The notes beneath the pieces were generated by a model. That model saw only the letters and a list, made by a program, of their open reading frames with translations, had not been told where the DNA came from and did no database searches. Of a stretch of DNA of 64,000 nucleotides, positions 8,484-17,572 are shown one piece after another. The position numbers and the translations under genes were made by a program. Location: NCBI RefSeq assembly GCF_013032505.1, contig NZ_WQCG01000002.1:1-64000 (forward strand). Direction: 5' to 3'. The first letter of the stretch is position 1, and every line of letters starts with the position of its first letter. This stretch comes from Ruegeria atlantica. Lineage in GTDB: Bacteria > Pseudomonadota > Alphaproteobacteria > Rhodobacterales > Rhodobacteraceae.

Positions 8484-8899
8484 TCGGCCAGCCGTTCTTT
8501 TGCTCCTTCATCGTGGAACAGAACAACATGAGCGTGGGGTTTCTCAACTCCGGGGTGGCCGGCATTGAAGTACACATCTGTCGAGCTGACGGTGTGCGAT
8601 CCCAGATTGAGCCCGTTGAACGAAACCCCGTTCTGCAGATCGTCGAGCGGGGCCATATAGACCGTAGCTGACAACTGACCTTCGCGATCGTAGGCCAGAA
8701 ACGGACCGGCGGGCAGGGTGGCGGGGTCTACAAACAGCGTGCCGAGGCCGGGGATAAATTCCGGCAGTGGCAGTACGTCGCTTACTTTCACATAAGGATC
8801 ACCGGCGGGCGCGTTCATCAGAGCATTTTCGTCATGCGCATTGGCGAGCGTTGCAGAGACGAACAACAGTCCGATTGCAGACATAGAAAGCTTAGTCAT
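8480..8899 (-). CDS. Small secreted protein, possibly TTHB210/DUF5602-like
   Basis: A 139-aa protein with a Sec signal peptide (MTKLSMSAIGLLFVSATLANA). The mature part contains the histidine-rich end HPGVEKPHAHVVLFHDEG, which reminds me of the TTHB210-like (DUF5602) family, whose Thermus member is under a sigma-E/anti-sigma-E system; this assignment is tentative. The ATG at 8899 has AAAGGA upstream; the longer frame to 9013 would hide the signal peptide. It is the first gene of the operon with the cupredoxin and ECF sigma factor. His residues could bind metal. Confidence 0.6.
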   Translation of the reverse strand: MTKLSMSAIGLLFVSATLANAHDENALMNAPAGDPYVKVSDVLPLPEFIPGLGTLFVDPATLPAGPFLAYDREGQLSATVYMAPLDDLQNGVSFNGLNLGSHTVSSTDVYFNAGHPGVEKPHAHVVLFHDEGAKERLAE

Positions 8900-9090
8900 G
8901 GGCTTGTCCTTTCCAAGGTTCACATCCGGCGCGTCAAAATTGGCACCTGTGTTATTGGATGCGTTGCGGGTGAAAAGGTTCCCAAGTTTCTTCAGTGTTT
9001 TTCTATTAGCCAACAGTGCTGTGGTCAGATGAAAAGGGAAACCTGGCGATCAGGAACGTGTTTGGGACACTCACGCCAAGGCTGGCTAAG

Positions 9091-10035
9091 CTACTGGGTG
9101 GCACTCCACCTCATACCCAAATCCGACAGACGCCTTTGCACCCGTCCAGGATAGTCAGACACGATTGAATCCACTCCCAGTTCAATCATCCTGCCGATCT
9201 CGGCGTTTTCATTGACGGTCCACACAGCGACGCACAGGCCCAGCTTTTTAGCAAGAGCCACGCTTTCCGCAGTCACATCCGCAAAGTACGGGCACCAAAG
9301 CGCGCCACCAGCTTCCTTGACCAAATTTGGAATTTCATCGTGACGGCCGCGAAAGTCCGGACAGACCGCTTTCGAAGAGTCCTCGCCTATATCGTCCGCA
9401 TTATCTGGCAACTGAGTCAGGTAGGAAGATGGCATATCGGGAGCTTGCCGCTGGCATTCCTCCAACAAATTCCAATCAAAGCTGTGCAGGACTGCGCGTG
9501 ACGACATGCTTGTCGTGTGTAGCTCTTGCAGCACGCACTTTACGAATTTCTGTCTATAGGATGCGTCGTGGGCCAAGTCCGGATCCGACTTCAGTTCGAG
9601 CATGAGACAGGCATCGGCGTATTTTGGGTCAGCGACCAGTTCCAGCAAGTTCACTAGCCTCGGAACCCGAACACCATCCATCTGAGCCTGATCCGGGAAG
9701 CGACGACCGTAGGCGGAATGCCCGTCCAATCGTCCGATGTCGAATTGTTGGATCTGGTCAACGGTCAGCGAGGAAACCTTTGGCTCTTCTCCCACCAAAA
9801 ACCGTCCATTGGCGTCACGAAAAGTCGGAGCGTGCAGCCGGTGGTTATGGGTTATGACCGGCACGTCATCTGCCGTAAGGACAACATCAAACTCAAGGAG
9901 TGGAACGCCGATCGACAGTGAGAAGTCAAAGCCAATCATGCTGTTTTCAGGTAGAATGCCTCGGGCACCTCGATGCCCCACAACCCGGATCAGGTTGTCA
10001 CCGCCACGAAAGGCCTCGACCTGTGGAAACGTCAT
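9091..10035 (-). CDS. ugpQ: Glycerophosphodiester phosphodiesterase
   Basis: Hydrolyses glycerophosphodiesters to sn-glycerol-3-phosphate and an alcohol. The TIM-barrel GDPD motif GHRGARGILPENS (His21, Arg22, Glu30), EFDVVLTADD (Glu48, Asp50) and His63 give the catalytic histidines and metal ligands. It has no signal peptide, so it acts in the cytoplasm on imported diesters like E. coli UgpQ. Its ATG overlaps the ugpC stop by one base (TGATG), making it the last gene of ugpBAECQ. The length of 314 aa is somewhat longer than E. coli UgpQ. Confidence 0.9.
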   Translation of the reverse strand: MTFPQVEAFRGGDNLIRVVGHRGARGILPENSMIGFDFSLSIGVPLLEFDVVLTADDVPVITHNHRLHAPTFRDANGRFLVGEEPKVSSLTVDQIQQFDIGRLDGHSAYGRRFPDQAQMDGVRVPRLVNLLELVADPKYADACLMLELKSDPDLAHDASYRQKFVKCVLQELHTTSMSSRAVLHSFDWNLLEECQRQAPDMPSSYLTQLPDNADDIGEDSSKAVCPDFRGRHDEIPNLVKEAGGALWCPYFADVTAESVALAKKLGLCVAVWTVNENAEIGRMIELGVDSIVSDYPGRVQRRLSDLGMRWSATQ

Positions 10036-11090
10036 CAGCCCTCCAGCCTTTCGCCGGTTGAGTGATCAAACAGGTGCATGTTCTCTGAGGCAACCGAAAA
10101 CCGCATGTTCGGATGTCGGCCTTCGATCGGGTGGACTCCCGGAAGACTTATCGTGATCGCGCCGCCAGAGCCCATCAACCGGCCGTGCAAAAGTGTGTTT
10201 GCCCCCAATGGTTCTGCCATCTGAATCGCAGCTTCCAGCGGGCCATTTTCGTCTAACGAAAGATGTTCTGGTCTTACCCCTAACTTTATCTTGATATCAG
10301 GCCCCTCGGATGTGCCGATCTCAACATCCCCGATCTTGACCGTCCCGTTTTCGCGCCGGGCATCAAACACGTTCATCGCTGGGCTACCGATGAATTGCGC
10401 CGCGAACAGAGTTCTTGGTGTTTCGTATACTTCCAGTGGTGTCCCGATCTGCTCGGCGATACCGCCATTCATCACGATCATCCTGTCCGCCATCGTCATG
10501 GCTTCGACCTGGTCATGCGTAACATACAGAGAGGTGACTCCTAGCTTTTCCTGAAGTTCGCGGATTTCCAGGCGCATCTGAACCCGCAGTTTGGCGTCCA
10601 GGTTCGAAAGCGGCTCATCAAATAGGAAAACAGCCGGTTCGCGGACAATGGCACGTCCCATAGCGACCCTCTGACGCTGACCGCCTGATAGCTGTCTGGG
10701 CTTGCGGTCCAGCAAAGGTTCCAACTGCAACAGCTTTGCTGCCTCGGTCACTTTTTGATCGATCTGATTTTTGGGCAACCCGGCGATCTTCAGCCCGTAA
10801 CCCATGTTCTGACGCACCGACATATGCGGATAAAGCGCATAGTTCTGGAACACCATGGCGATGTCGCGGTCCATCGGCTCTTTCTCGTTGGCCCGTTCTT
10901 CGCCAATTCGAACTTCACCGTCCGTCACGGTTTCAAGGCCCGCAACCATGCGCAGAAGTGTGGACTTTCCACATCCTGATGGGCCAACGATCACGATGAA
11001 CTCGCCATCCGCAATATTTATGTCGATGCCGTGGATCACATCCGTCGGGCCGAAGCTCTTTTTGACATTCTCTAGGGTTACTGTTGCCAT
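10035..11090 (-). CDS. ugpC: sn-glycerol-3-phosphate ABC transporter ATP-binding protein
   Basis: The ATPase of the Ugp importer, 351 aa, of the MalK/UgpC type. Walker A GPSGCGKST lies at 36-44, followed by the signature LSGGQRQRVAMGRAI and Walker B VFLFDEPLSNLD. The C-terminal 110 residues form the TOBE/regulatory domain. It lies three bases after ugpE and overlaps ugpQ. Together with UgpA, UgpE and UgpB it imports glycerol-3-phosphate and glycerophosphodiesters. Confidence 0.95.
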   Translation of the reverse strand: MATVTLENVKKSFGPTDVIHGIDINIADGEFIVIVGPSGCGKSTLLRMVAGLETVTDGEVRIGEERANEKEPMDRDIAMVFQNYALYPHMSVRQNMGYGLKIAGLPKNQIDQKVTEAAKLLQLEPLLDRKPRQLSGGQRQRVAMGRAIVREPAVFLFDEPLSNLDAKLRVQMRLEIRELQEKLGVTSLYVTHDQVEAMTMADRMIVMNGGIAEQIGTPLEVYETPRTLFAAQFIGSPAMNVFDARRENGTVKIGDVEIGTSEGPDIKIKLGVRPEHLSLDENGPLEAAIQMAEPLGANTLLHGRLMGSGGAITISLPGVHPIEGRHPNMRFSVASENMHLFDHSTGERLEG

Positions 11091-11093
11091 TTC

Positions 11094-11951
11094 CTACTTC
11101 TCGCTATCGACTAGGCCGCGGACAAAGAGCTTTTGCATCGACACCACCACGATGACTGGCGGGATCATCGCCAGAATTGAGGTGGCCATGATCGTTGGCC
11201 AATGTGCAAAATCATCGCCAGACGGGAACATCTGTTTGATTCCCATCACGATGGTGTTCATTTCTGGATCGGTGGTGATCAGCAGCGGCCACAGGTATTG
11301 GTTCCAGCCGTAGATAAACAGGATCACAAACAGCGCCGCGATATTGGTTCGACTCATGGGCACCACGATGTCGATGAAGAACCGCATCGGTCGCGCGCCA
11401 TCCACGCGGGCAGCTTCGGCCAGTTCATCGGGGATCGTCAGGAAGAACTGACGGAACAGGAATGTTGCCGTTGCCGAGGCGATCAAAGGAAAGATTAATC
11501 CATAGTAGCTGTTGAGCATGCCAAACCCGGCCACAACCTCGAACGTTGGAACGATCCGCACTTCGACCGGCAGCATCAGGGTGAGGAAAATCAACCAAAA
11601 GAACGTCGTCCGGCCCGGAAACTTGAAATAGACGATTGCAAAAGCGGACAGCAGCGAGATGACAATTTTACCTATGGCAATGCCAATGGCCATCACCAGA
11701 CTGTTGAACAACATCGTCGCGACGGGCACGTTTATGCCCGAGAATAGCGCTGCTTTGTAATTCACCCAGAACTGATCGCCCGGCACAACGGGCATAGGCG
11801 GCGAGACGATGTCTGCCTGGGTCACAGTCGAGGCCACAAAGGCCAGCCAGATCGGGAAGAAGATGATCAAAACGCCAAGGACCATGAACGCATGGGTCAG
11901 CCAGATGCCCGCGCCGCGCTTTTCGACCATTCCGTGTTGTTGGGCCGCCAT
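11094..11951 (-). CDS. ugpE: sn-glycerol-3-phosphate ABC transporter permease
   Basis: Inner-membrane permease of 285 aa with about six hydrophobic segments and the binding-protein-dependent transport motif AEAARVDGARPMRFFIDIVVP that contacts the ATPase. Its start overlaps the ugpA stop by one base. It pairs with UgpA to form the translocation channel of the Ugp system. Confidence 0.95.
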   Translation of the reverse strand: MAAQQHGMVEKRGAGIWLTHAFMVLGVLIIFFPIWLAFVASTVTQADIVSPPMPVVPGDQFWVNYKAALFSGINVPVATMLFNSLVMAIGIAIGKIVISLLSAFAIVYFKFPGRTTFFWLIFLTLMLPVEVRIVPTFEVVAGFGMLNSYYGLIFPLIASATATFLFRQFFLTIPDELAEAARVDGARPMRFFIDIVVPMSRTNIAALFVILFIYGWNQYLWPLLITTDPEMNTIVMGIKQMFPSGDDFAHWPTIMATSILAMIPPVIVVVSMQKLFVRGLVDSEK

Positions 11952-12832
11952 CAGTAGTGCACCCTCTTTTCCACGTATTTGAATTGGATCACGGTCAGCA
12001 GGCCGACCACGATCAGCAGAATGACCGATTGTGCCGAGGATGAGCCAAGGTCCTGCCCGACAAACCCGTCTGAGAAGACCTTGTAGACAAGAATCGTCGT
12101 CGCCTGTTGCGGGCCGCCGCCGGTGATTGTGTGGATAACGCCGAAGGTTTCAAAGAAGGCGTAGACAACGTTGACTACCAGCAAGAAGAAGGCTGTCGGG
12201 GATAGCAGCGGCAATACGATCGTGAAGAACCGGCGCCAGAAATGGGCCCCGTCAATCGCCGCCGCTTCGATTACGGATCGGGGCACAGATTGCAGCGCTG
12301 CAAAGAAAAACAGGAAGTTATAACTGATGCGGCCCCAGGCCGAGGCGACGACAACCAGCCCCATAGCTTCGGTATCGTTCAAGACATGGTTCCAGTCATA
12401 GCCAAGTTGGCTAAGGTACCATGATACCACACCGACCCGTGTATTGAACATGAACAGCCACAGCACACCGGCCACGGCAGGGGCAACGGCATAAGGCCAG
12501 ATCAGCAATGTTCGATAGACGCCCGACCCCTTGATCAACCGGTCCGCGATGACTGCCAAAAACAGCGCAGGGATCATCGAACAGAGTGTCACAAGCGTCG
12601 AAAACACGGCCGTTGTGACGAAAGACGCGCGGTAATATTTGTCGCTGAGCAGGAATTCAAAGTTTCCCAGCCCCACAAACTGAGATGACAGGCCGAACGG
12701 GTCAGGTATGAACAGGGACTGCCAAACCGCCTGACCAGCGGGATAAAAGAAGAAGACGGCGGAGATGATGACCTGAGGGGCGATCAACGCCAATGGCAAC
12801 AGCCAGCCGCGAAAAGTGACGCGTTTTTCCAT
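11951..12832 (-). CDS. ugpA: sn-glycerol-3-phosphate ABC transporter permease
   Basis: Inner-membrane permease of 293 aa of the MalF/UgpA type. It starts with a basic segment and a first helix ([22 protein letters not shown]) and carries the ATPase-contact motif [20 protein letters not shown]. The gene lies about 60 bases after ugpB; that gap holds a strong hairpin with a U-rich tail. Partner of UgpE. Confidence 0.95.
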   Translation of the reverse strand: MEKRVTFRGWLLPLALIAPQVIISAVFFFYPAGQAVWQSLFIPDPFGLSSQFVGLGNFEFLLSDKYYRASFVTTAVFSTLVTLCSMIPALFLAVIADRLIKGSGVYRTLLIWPYAVAPAVAGVLWLFMFNTRVGVVSWYLSQLGYDWNHVLNDTEAMGLVVVASAWGRISYNFLFFFAALQSVPRSVIEAAAIDGAHFWRRFFTIVLPLLSPTAFFLLVVNVVYAFFETFGVIHTITGGGPQQATTILVYKVFSDGFVGQDLGSSSAQSVILLIVVGLLTVIQFKYVEKRVHY

Positions 12833-12847
12833 CCAGAAAATCCACCG

Positions 12848-12882
12848 AAGAAAGAAAATGCGGGCCCGGATGGGGCCCGCAT
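12848..12882 (-). terminator. Terminator-like hairpin between ugpB and ugpA
   Basis: Arms ATGCGGGCCC and GGGCCCGCAT (12858-12882) pair perfectly around a five-base loop. On the minus strand they are followed by the U-rich tract TTTTCTTTCTT. The position between ugpB and ugpA suggests partial termination that lowers permease and ATPase expression relative to binding protein. Confidence 0.75.
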
Positions 12883-12893
12883 GAAGTTACGCC

Positions 12894-14204
12894 TTATTGA
12901 TTGGCGGATTCGAACCGGCGCAGCAACGCGTCACCGCGCTCTTTTGCGCTGTCCATCGCTTCCTGAGCGGTCTTTTCACCGGACCAGACGGCCTCGAGCT
13001 CTTCGTCGATGATGCCGCGGATTTGGTCAAAGGAACCCAGGCGCAGACCCTTCGAGTTCGCAGTCGGCTCTTTCGCGGTCATCTGAATAACTGCGATGTC
13101 AGTGCCGGGGTTTTCGTCATAGAAGCCCGCTGCACGGGTCACCTCACCAGCTTCGGCCGTGATCGGAAGATAACCCGTGTTCTGGTGCCAATTGGCCTGA
13201 ACATCGGACGAGGACAGGAAGCTCAGGAATTCACCAACGCCTTTATATTCTTCGGGATCATGGCCTTCCATAACCCAAAGGGATGCACCACCGATAATGG
13301 TGTTTTGCGGCTCGCTGGTGACAGCTTCCCAATAGGGCAGGGGACGCACGTCGAAATCAAACTCGGCCTCTGCTTTGATGCCCGCGTATCCGGCAGAGCT
13401 TTCGGTGAACAAGGCGCATTCACCCGACCGGAAATTCGCGCCGCCCTCATTTCTGCGACCAGTGTAGATGAATTTGCCATCCTTGGCCCAGTCACCCATA
13501 GCGGTCAGGTGCGCCACTTGCGCCGGGCCGTTCAGCATCAGCTCGGTATCCAGACCGGCAAAGCCGTTATCCTGTGAGGCAAACGGGACGTCGTGATAGG
13601 CCGACATGTTTTCAAGGTGAATCCAGCTTTGCCATGCGGTGACCAGCGGACAGTCTTCTCCGCCAGCTTTCAGCTGCTCAAGCACGTCACCAACTTTTTC
13701 CCAAGTGGACAGGTCCGTGTCCGGATCAACGCCGGCCGCTTCGAACGCGTCGCGGTTGACCCACAGAACCGGTGTGGAAGAGTTGAAGGGCAACGAAAGC
13801 ATGTCACCGTCAGTGGTCGTATAATACCCTTTGACAGAGCCAATATATGCGTCCGGATCAAATGACGCGCCACTTTCGGCCATCACTTCATAGACCGGCC
13901 TGATCGCGCCTTCGGCCGACATCATCGTAGCGGTGCCAACCTCAAAGACCATCAGGACGTGGGGTTGTTCACCGGCGCGGAAGGCGGCGATGCCCGCGTT
14001 CAGGGTTTCCGAGTAGTTGCCTTTGTGGCTTTCGACCACGACAAACTCATCTTGGCTGGCGTTGAATTCTTCAACCTGCGCTTTTACAAGTTCGCCCAGA
14101 CGCCCAGTAAAGGCATGCCAGAACTGAACTTCGGTTTGCGCCATTGCCGCCACTGGGGACAATGCAGTTGTTACGGCGAGAGCGCCGAGAAAATTCTTTT
14201 TCAT
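12894..14204 (-). CDS. ugpB: sn-glycerol-3-phosphate ABC transporter substrate-binding protein
   Basis: Periplasmic solute-binding protein of 436 aa. A Sec signal peptide (MKKNFLGALAVTTALSPVAAMA) precedes TEVQFWHAFTGRLGELV, which is typical of UgpB. The ATG at 14204 has GGGAGGAA five bases ahead; the frame could extend four codons further. First gene of ugpBAECQ. A divergent LysR gene lies about 170 bases away, and a possible Pho box lies upstream at 14270-14298, consistent with phosphate-starvation control known for ugp in other proteobacteria. Confidence 0.95.
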   Translation of the reverse strand: MKKNFLGALAVTTALSPVAAMAQTEVQFWHAFTGRLGELVKAQVEEFNASQDEFVVVESHKGNYSETLNAGIAAFRAGEQPHVLMVFEVGTATMMSAEGAIRPVYEVMAESGASFDPDAYIGSVKGYYTTTDGDMLSLPFNSSTPVLWVNRDAFEAAGVDPDTDLSTWEKVGDVLEQLKAGGEDCPLVTAWQSWIHLENMSAYHDVPFASQDNGFAGLDTELMLNGPAQVAHLTAMGDWAKDGKFIYTGRRNEGGANFRSGECALFTESSAGYAGIKAEAEFDFDVRPLPYWEAVTSEPQNTIIGGASLWVMEGHDPEEYKGVGEFLSFLSSSDVQANWHQNTGYLPITAEAGEVTRAAGFYDENPGTDIAVIQMTAKEPTANSKGLRLGSFDQIRGIIDEELEAVWSGEKTAQEAMDSAKERGDALLRRFESANQ

Positions 14205-14269
14205 GATTCCTCCCATGCATCAGGTTCGATGCTTCGTTGAATACCGACCGCAACGGGTAAACGGCACAC

Positions 14270-14298
14270 ATGACGATTTCACGACGTTAACGTTACAG
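14270..14298 (-). promoter_or_regulatory. Possible Pho box upstream of ugpB
   Basis: Read on the minus strand, three heptamers CTGTAAC, ACGTCGT and TCGTCAT are each separated by four bases, giving the 11-base period of PhoB sites (consensus CTGTCAT repeated). They match the consensus at about five, four and five of seven positions, so the call is weak. It lies 66 bases upstream of the ugpB start. Confidence 0.35.
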
Positions 14299-14333
14299 AA
14301 ATATAATTCAAGCCCAATTTACTGGATAAAAAA

Positions 14334-14348
14334 ATAACATAATGTTAT
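14334..14348. promoter_or_regulatory. LysR-type palindrome upstream of the LysR gene
   Basis: ATAACATAATGTTAT is a perfect 15-base palindrome around a central A and fits the T-N11-A core of LysR sites. It lies 29 bases before the LysR start at 14377, consistent with autoregulation and control of ugpB. An in-frame ATG at 14347 lies within it, which argues against that codon as the start. Confidence 0.5.
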
Positions 14349-14376
14349 GAGATGGGGCGGTAGATTGGGATCGGTA

Positions 14377-15279
14377 ATGAGTCAAATTCTTAGGGTCCGG
14401 CAGCTAGAAGCCCTTATGGCTGTAACCACCAACGGCTCTGTCACAGCGGCAGCAGCAGATTTGGGTGTAAGCCAACCAGCCGTTAGCAGACTGCTGTCGG
14501 ATCTTGAAAAGTCACTTGGGTTTCAGCTTTTCGATCGCCGCGAGGGCCGGTTGGTGCCAACGCAAGAGGTTCGGTATCTCTTGCCCAGCGTTGAGCGTGT
14601 TCTCGAGCTTATGAGGCAAATCTCTGACGTCAGTCAGGATATCACACAGCGCAAAGCAGGGCACATCCGTGTTGCTTGCCTACCCGGGTTTGCCACCAGC
14701 CACTTGCCTGACGTTGTCGCCACGTTCTTGAGAGACCGGCCCGGCGTTACCTTGACGATCGAGCCAGACAGGCCCGAGCGCATTCTCGAATGGATGATCG
14801 GCGAACAGTATGACTTTGGGATCACAGACAGCTTTAACGGCCATCCCGCTGTCGAAAGCTGGGATATCAACGTCCGAACGGTTTGCGTATTCCCTGCCGG
14901 AAGTGAATTGGAAGACCTCTCCGAGGTTACACCGGCGGACCTTGTGAATAGTAAAATTATTCACACCCGACGCGACAGCGATTTTTTCGGACGGCTTTCA
15001 CGGGCATTTCAAAATGCGAATGTCGAACTGAATTCCCACATTGAAGTCCGGCAATTCACTGCGGCCTGTGAATTGGTTGTAAAAGGTGTTGGTGTTTCCG
15101 TCGTGAGCGAATTGGACGCCGTCCAATACACAGCGCAGGGACTGAGTTATCGACCGTTCAAGCCATTTTTGCCGCACACCCTCTCACTGGTGCGCCCGAT
15201 TCTGAAGCAACCGTCACTGGTGACGCTGGAATTCATCGAACAGTTTCGCGAAAGCCTCGAGCCGTTCAAGGCGGATTAA
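14377..15279 (+). CDS. LysR-family transcriptional regulator
   Basis: A 300-aa LysR regulator. The N-terminal helix-turn-helix contains SVTAAAADLGVSQPAVSRLLSDLEKSLGFQLFDRREGRLVPT, which is closely conserved in the family, and is followed by an effector-binding domain. It is divergent from ugpBAECQ, so it probably regulates that operon, although it also lies just upstream of the inositol cluster. The ATG at 14377 aligns with the family start. Effector unknown. Confidence 0.9.
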   Translation: MSQILRVRQLEALMAVTTNGSVTAAAADLGVSQPAVSRLLSDLEKSLGFQLFDRREGRLVPTQEVRYLLPSVERVLELMRQISDVSQDITQRKAGHIRVACLPGFATSHLPDVVATFLRDRPGVTLTIEPDRPERILEWMIGEQYDFGITDSFNGHPAVESWDINVRTVCVFPAGSELEDLSEVTPADLVNSKIIHTRRDSDFFGRLSRAFQNANVELNSHIEVRQFTAACELVVKGVGVSVVSELDAVQYTAQGLSYRPFKPFLPHTLSLVRPILKQPSLVTLEFIEQFRESLEPFKAD

Positions 15280-15355
15280 TAAGGCGAACTCAAACCGCGT
15301 TGCCGATGTGTTCAAAAAGAGTTGTCGTCAGTTCCGGAAGCGCTGAAATTAATTC

Positions 15356-15371
15356 TTGCAACCGGTTGCAA
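15356..15371. promoter_or_regulatory. LacI-type operator upstream of iolG (perfect palindrome)
   Basis: TTGCAACCGGTTGCAA is a perfect 16-base palindrome with the central CG typical of LacI-family operators. It is one of four copies in the inositol region (others at 16409, 27160 and 30550). It lies 42 bases before the iolG start. Confidence 0.8.
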
Positions 15372-15413
15372 AAATCATGATTGTGTCACCTGAGAATTGA
15401 TTCGGGGGACCGT

Positions 15414-16412
15414 ATGTTAAAGATCGGATTGCTGGGCGCCGGACGTATTGGTCGCGTGCATGCGGCGGCGATATCGGCCCATCCCGAAACCGAATTGACC
15501 GCTGTTTCAGACGCGGTGAATGACGCTGCCGTCGGTTTGGCGGCTGAATACGGGGCCAGTGTGCAAAGCTCAGACGAGATTATCGGTGATTCAACGATTG
15601 ATGCGGTTCTGATCGCAACGCCTACCGATACGCATTCCGATCTGATCGAAGCTGCAACACAGGCCGGAAAAGCAGTTTTGTGCGAAAAACCCGTCGATCT
15701 GGACCTTGAGCGAGCGAAGATTTGCCAAAAGACTGCAGGCATGACCGGTCAACCTGTCATGCTTGGTTTTAACCGCCGTTTCGATCCCAATTTTCAGACC
15801 CTGAAATCTGCCTTTGATGCGGGTGAGGTCGGGAAAGCCGAACTGTTGTCCATCACGTCCTTTGATCCATCGCCGCCTCCGATAAGTTATGTCAAGGTAT
15901 CGGGCGGGTTGTTCCGGGACATGATGATCCATGACTTTGATATGTCCAACTACCTGATGGGGCGGATGCCTGTCACGATATCAGCTGTCGGGACGTCGGT
16001 TGTCGATCCGGAAATCGGGCGGGCTGGAGACGTGGATACAGCAGTGGTAACAATGACTTACCAGGATGGCAGCCTGGCGGTTATCAAGAACTCAAGGCGG
16101 GCATCTTACGGGTATGACCAACGGGTCGAATTGCTCGGGTCGCATGGTCTTTTGCAGGCGCATAATGTTCTTGAAAACTCAGTTGTTAAATCAACCGCGG
16201 ACGGCGTGACCGGAGCGAAGCCAACATACTTCTTTCTTGAACGCTACATGTCCGCTTACCGCGCCGAGTGGGATGCGTTTACGCGTGCCATTCGGTCCGG
16301 TTCAGATGTGCCGGTAACTCTCGGGGATGGTGTCGCTGCTTTGGCGATGGCCGAGGCTGCAACGCGCTCGGCGCAATCCGGACGGCCTGTTGCGATTGAG
16401 GAGGTTTTTTGA
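15414..16412 (+). CDS. iolG: Inositol 2-dehydrogenase
   Basis: Oxidises myo-inositol to scyllo-inosose with NAD+, the first step of inositol breakdown. This Gfo/Idh/MocA enzyme of 332 aa has the Rossmann motif GAGRIG at 8-13, EKP with the catalytic Lys92, and the Asp169/His173 pair in RDMMIHDFD, with the same four-residue spacing as Bacillus IolG. The open frame extends 11 codons upstream, but ATG 15414 aligns with the family. The LacI-type operator precedes it and a second operator overlaps its stop codon. It begins the plus-strand inositol operon. Confidence 0.93.
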   Translation: MLKIGLLGAGRIGRVHAAAISAHPETELTAVSDAVNDAAVGLAAEYGASVQSSDEIIGDSTIDAVLIATPTDTHSDLIEAATQAGKAVLCEKPVDLDLERAKICQKTAGMTGQPVMLGFNRRFDPNFQTLKSAFDAGEVGKAELLSITSFDPSPPPISYVKVSGGLFRDMMIHDFDMSNYLMGRMPVTISAVGTSVVDPEIGRAGDVDTAVVTMTYQDGSLAVIKNSRRASYGYDQRVELLGSHGLLQAHNVLENSVVKSTADGVTGAKPTYFFLERYMSAYRAEWDAFTRAIRSGSDVPVTLGDGVAALAMAEAATRSAQSGRPVAIEEVF

Positions 16413-16424
16413 AACCGGTTGCAA
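16409..16424. promoter_or_regulatory. LacI-type operator overlapping the iolG stop codon
   Basis: TTGAAACCGGTTGCAA differs from the perfect palindrome at 15356 by one base. The iolG stop codon is within it. It lies about 125 bases before the ABC transporter binding-protein start, so a second promoter, controlled by the same repressor, probably serves the transporter. Confidence 0.75.
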
Positions 16425-16548
16425 AATGATCGGATTTCCGGAAACTGAAGGAAGCCTGATCACCGATCGGAGCAAAGGAGATTCGGTTTAGCCGAATGGC
16501 CGGGCTGACCCGGCACCAAGTTTGACTTTTCTATTGGGAGGAATGGAA

Positions 16549-17490
16549 ATGAAAAAGTTCGTAAAAGGGGTGCTGATGGCCAGCGCTGTCGCTTTTGCTG
16601 GCGCCACAGGCGTTGCCGCAGAAGGCGAAAAATACATTCTGGTCAGCCATGCTCCGGACAGCGACAGCTGGTGGAACACCATTAAAAACGGCATTGCCCT
16701 AGCCGGCGATCAGATGGGCGTTGAGGTCGAATATCGTAACCCGCCAACAGGTGACCTCGCCGATATGGCGCGGATTATTGATCAGGCTGCGGCTTCGGGC
16801 CCCAACGGTATCATCACCACTTTGGCCGACCCTGATATTCTGGAAGGCCCAATTAAGGCGGCTGTGGATTCTGGTATCGACGTCATCATCATGAACACCG
16901 GCACTCCGGAAAAGGCGCGCGAAGTCGGTGCACTGATGTATGTTGGCCAACCGGAATATGACGCAGGTTTTGCCGCCGGGCAGCGTGCCAAGGATGATGG
17001 CATCGGTTCGTTCCTGTGTGTGAACCACTACATCGTGCAACCGTCCAGCCAGGAACGTTGTCAGGGCTTTGCCGACGGTCTGGGTATCGAACTGGGTGAA
17101 CAGATGATTGATGCGGGCCAGGACCCGGCTGAAATCAAGAACCGCGTTTTGGCATACTTGTCGGCAAATCCCGACACCGACGCGGTTTTGACGCTTGGCC
17201 CGACTTCGGCCGACCCGACCATTCTGGCGCTGGAAGAAAACGGCATGGCCGGTGACATCTATTTTGGCACTTTTGACTTGGGTGGTGAAATCGTCAAAGG
17301 CATCAAAAGCGGAGTTATCCAGTGGGGTATCGACCAGCAACCTTTCCTGCAGGCCTATCTGCCGGTCGTGGTTATGGCCAACTACCACCGCTACGGCGTT
17401 CTGCCGGGTAACAACATCAACTCGGGCCCCGGTTTTGTAACCGCGGATGGGTTGGAAAAGATCGAAGAGTTCGCGGGCGAATACCGCTGA
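16549..17490 (+). CDS. Sugar/inositol ABC transporter substrate-binding protein
   Basis: Periplasmic binding protein of 313 aa of the ribose/inositol (RbsB/IbpA) class. The signal peptide MKKFVKGVLMASAVAFAGAT is followed by KYILVSHAPDSDSWWNTIKNG, typical of type I periplasmic binding folds. GGGAGG lies seven bases ahead of ATG 16549. Inositol is the likely ligand from its place between iolG and iolD; another cyclitol is possible. A hairpin follows the gene. Confidence 0.88.
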   Translation: MKKFVKGVLMASAVAFAGATGVAAEGEKYILVSHAPDSDSWWNTIKNGIALAGDQMGVEVEYRNPPTGDLADMARIIDQAAASGPNGIITTLADPDILEGPIKAAVDSGIDVIIMNTGTPEKAREVGALMYVGQPEYDAGFAAGQRAKDDGIGSFLCVNHYIVQPSSQERCQGFADGLGIELGEQMIDAGQDPAEIKNRVLAYLSANPDTDAVLTLGPTSADPTILALEENGMAGDIYFGTFDLGGEIVKGIKSGVIQWGIDQQPFLQAYLPVVVMANYHRYGVLPGNNINSGPGFVTADGLEKIEEFAGEYR

Positions 17491-17503
17491 TCTTCAAACC
17501 GGT

Positions 17504-17525
17504 GCGGACGCTGACATGCGTCCGC
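17504..17525 (+). terminator. Hairpin between binding-protein and permease genes
   Basis: GCGGACGC and GCGTCCGC pair perfectly around TGACAT. No U-tract follows, so it is more likely an mRNA-stabilising or attenuating element than a full terminator. It takes the same position as hairpins in the ugp, tct and opp operons. Confidence 0.55.
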
Positions 17526-17572
17526 GCCGCATAAAACTCAAAGCATTCTGTAACGCGTGAGGAGAGGCAACC

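Noticed and set aside
14347-14376. Longer N-terminus for the LysR regulator at 14.4 kb
   Set aside because: The upstream ATG lies in a palindromic operator and the extra ten residues do not match the family.
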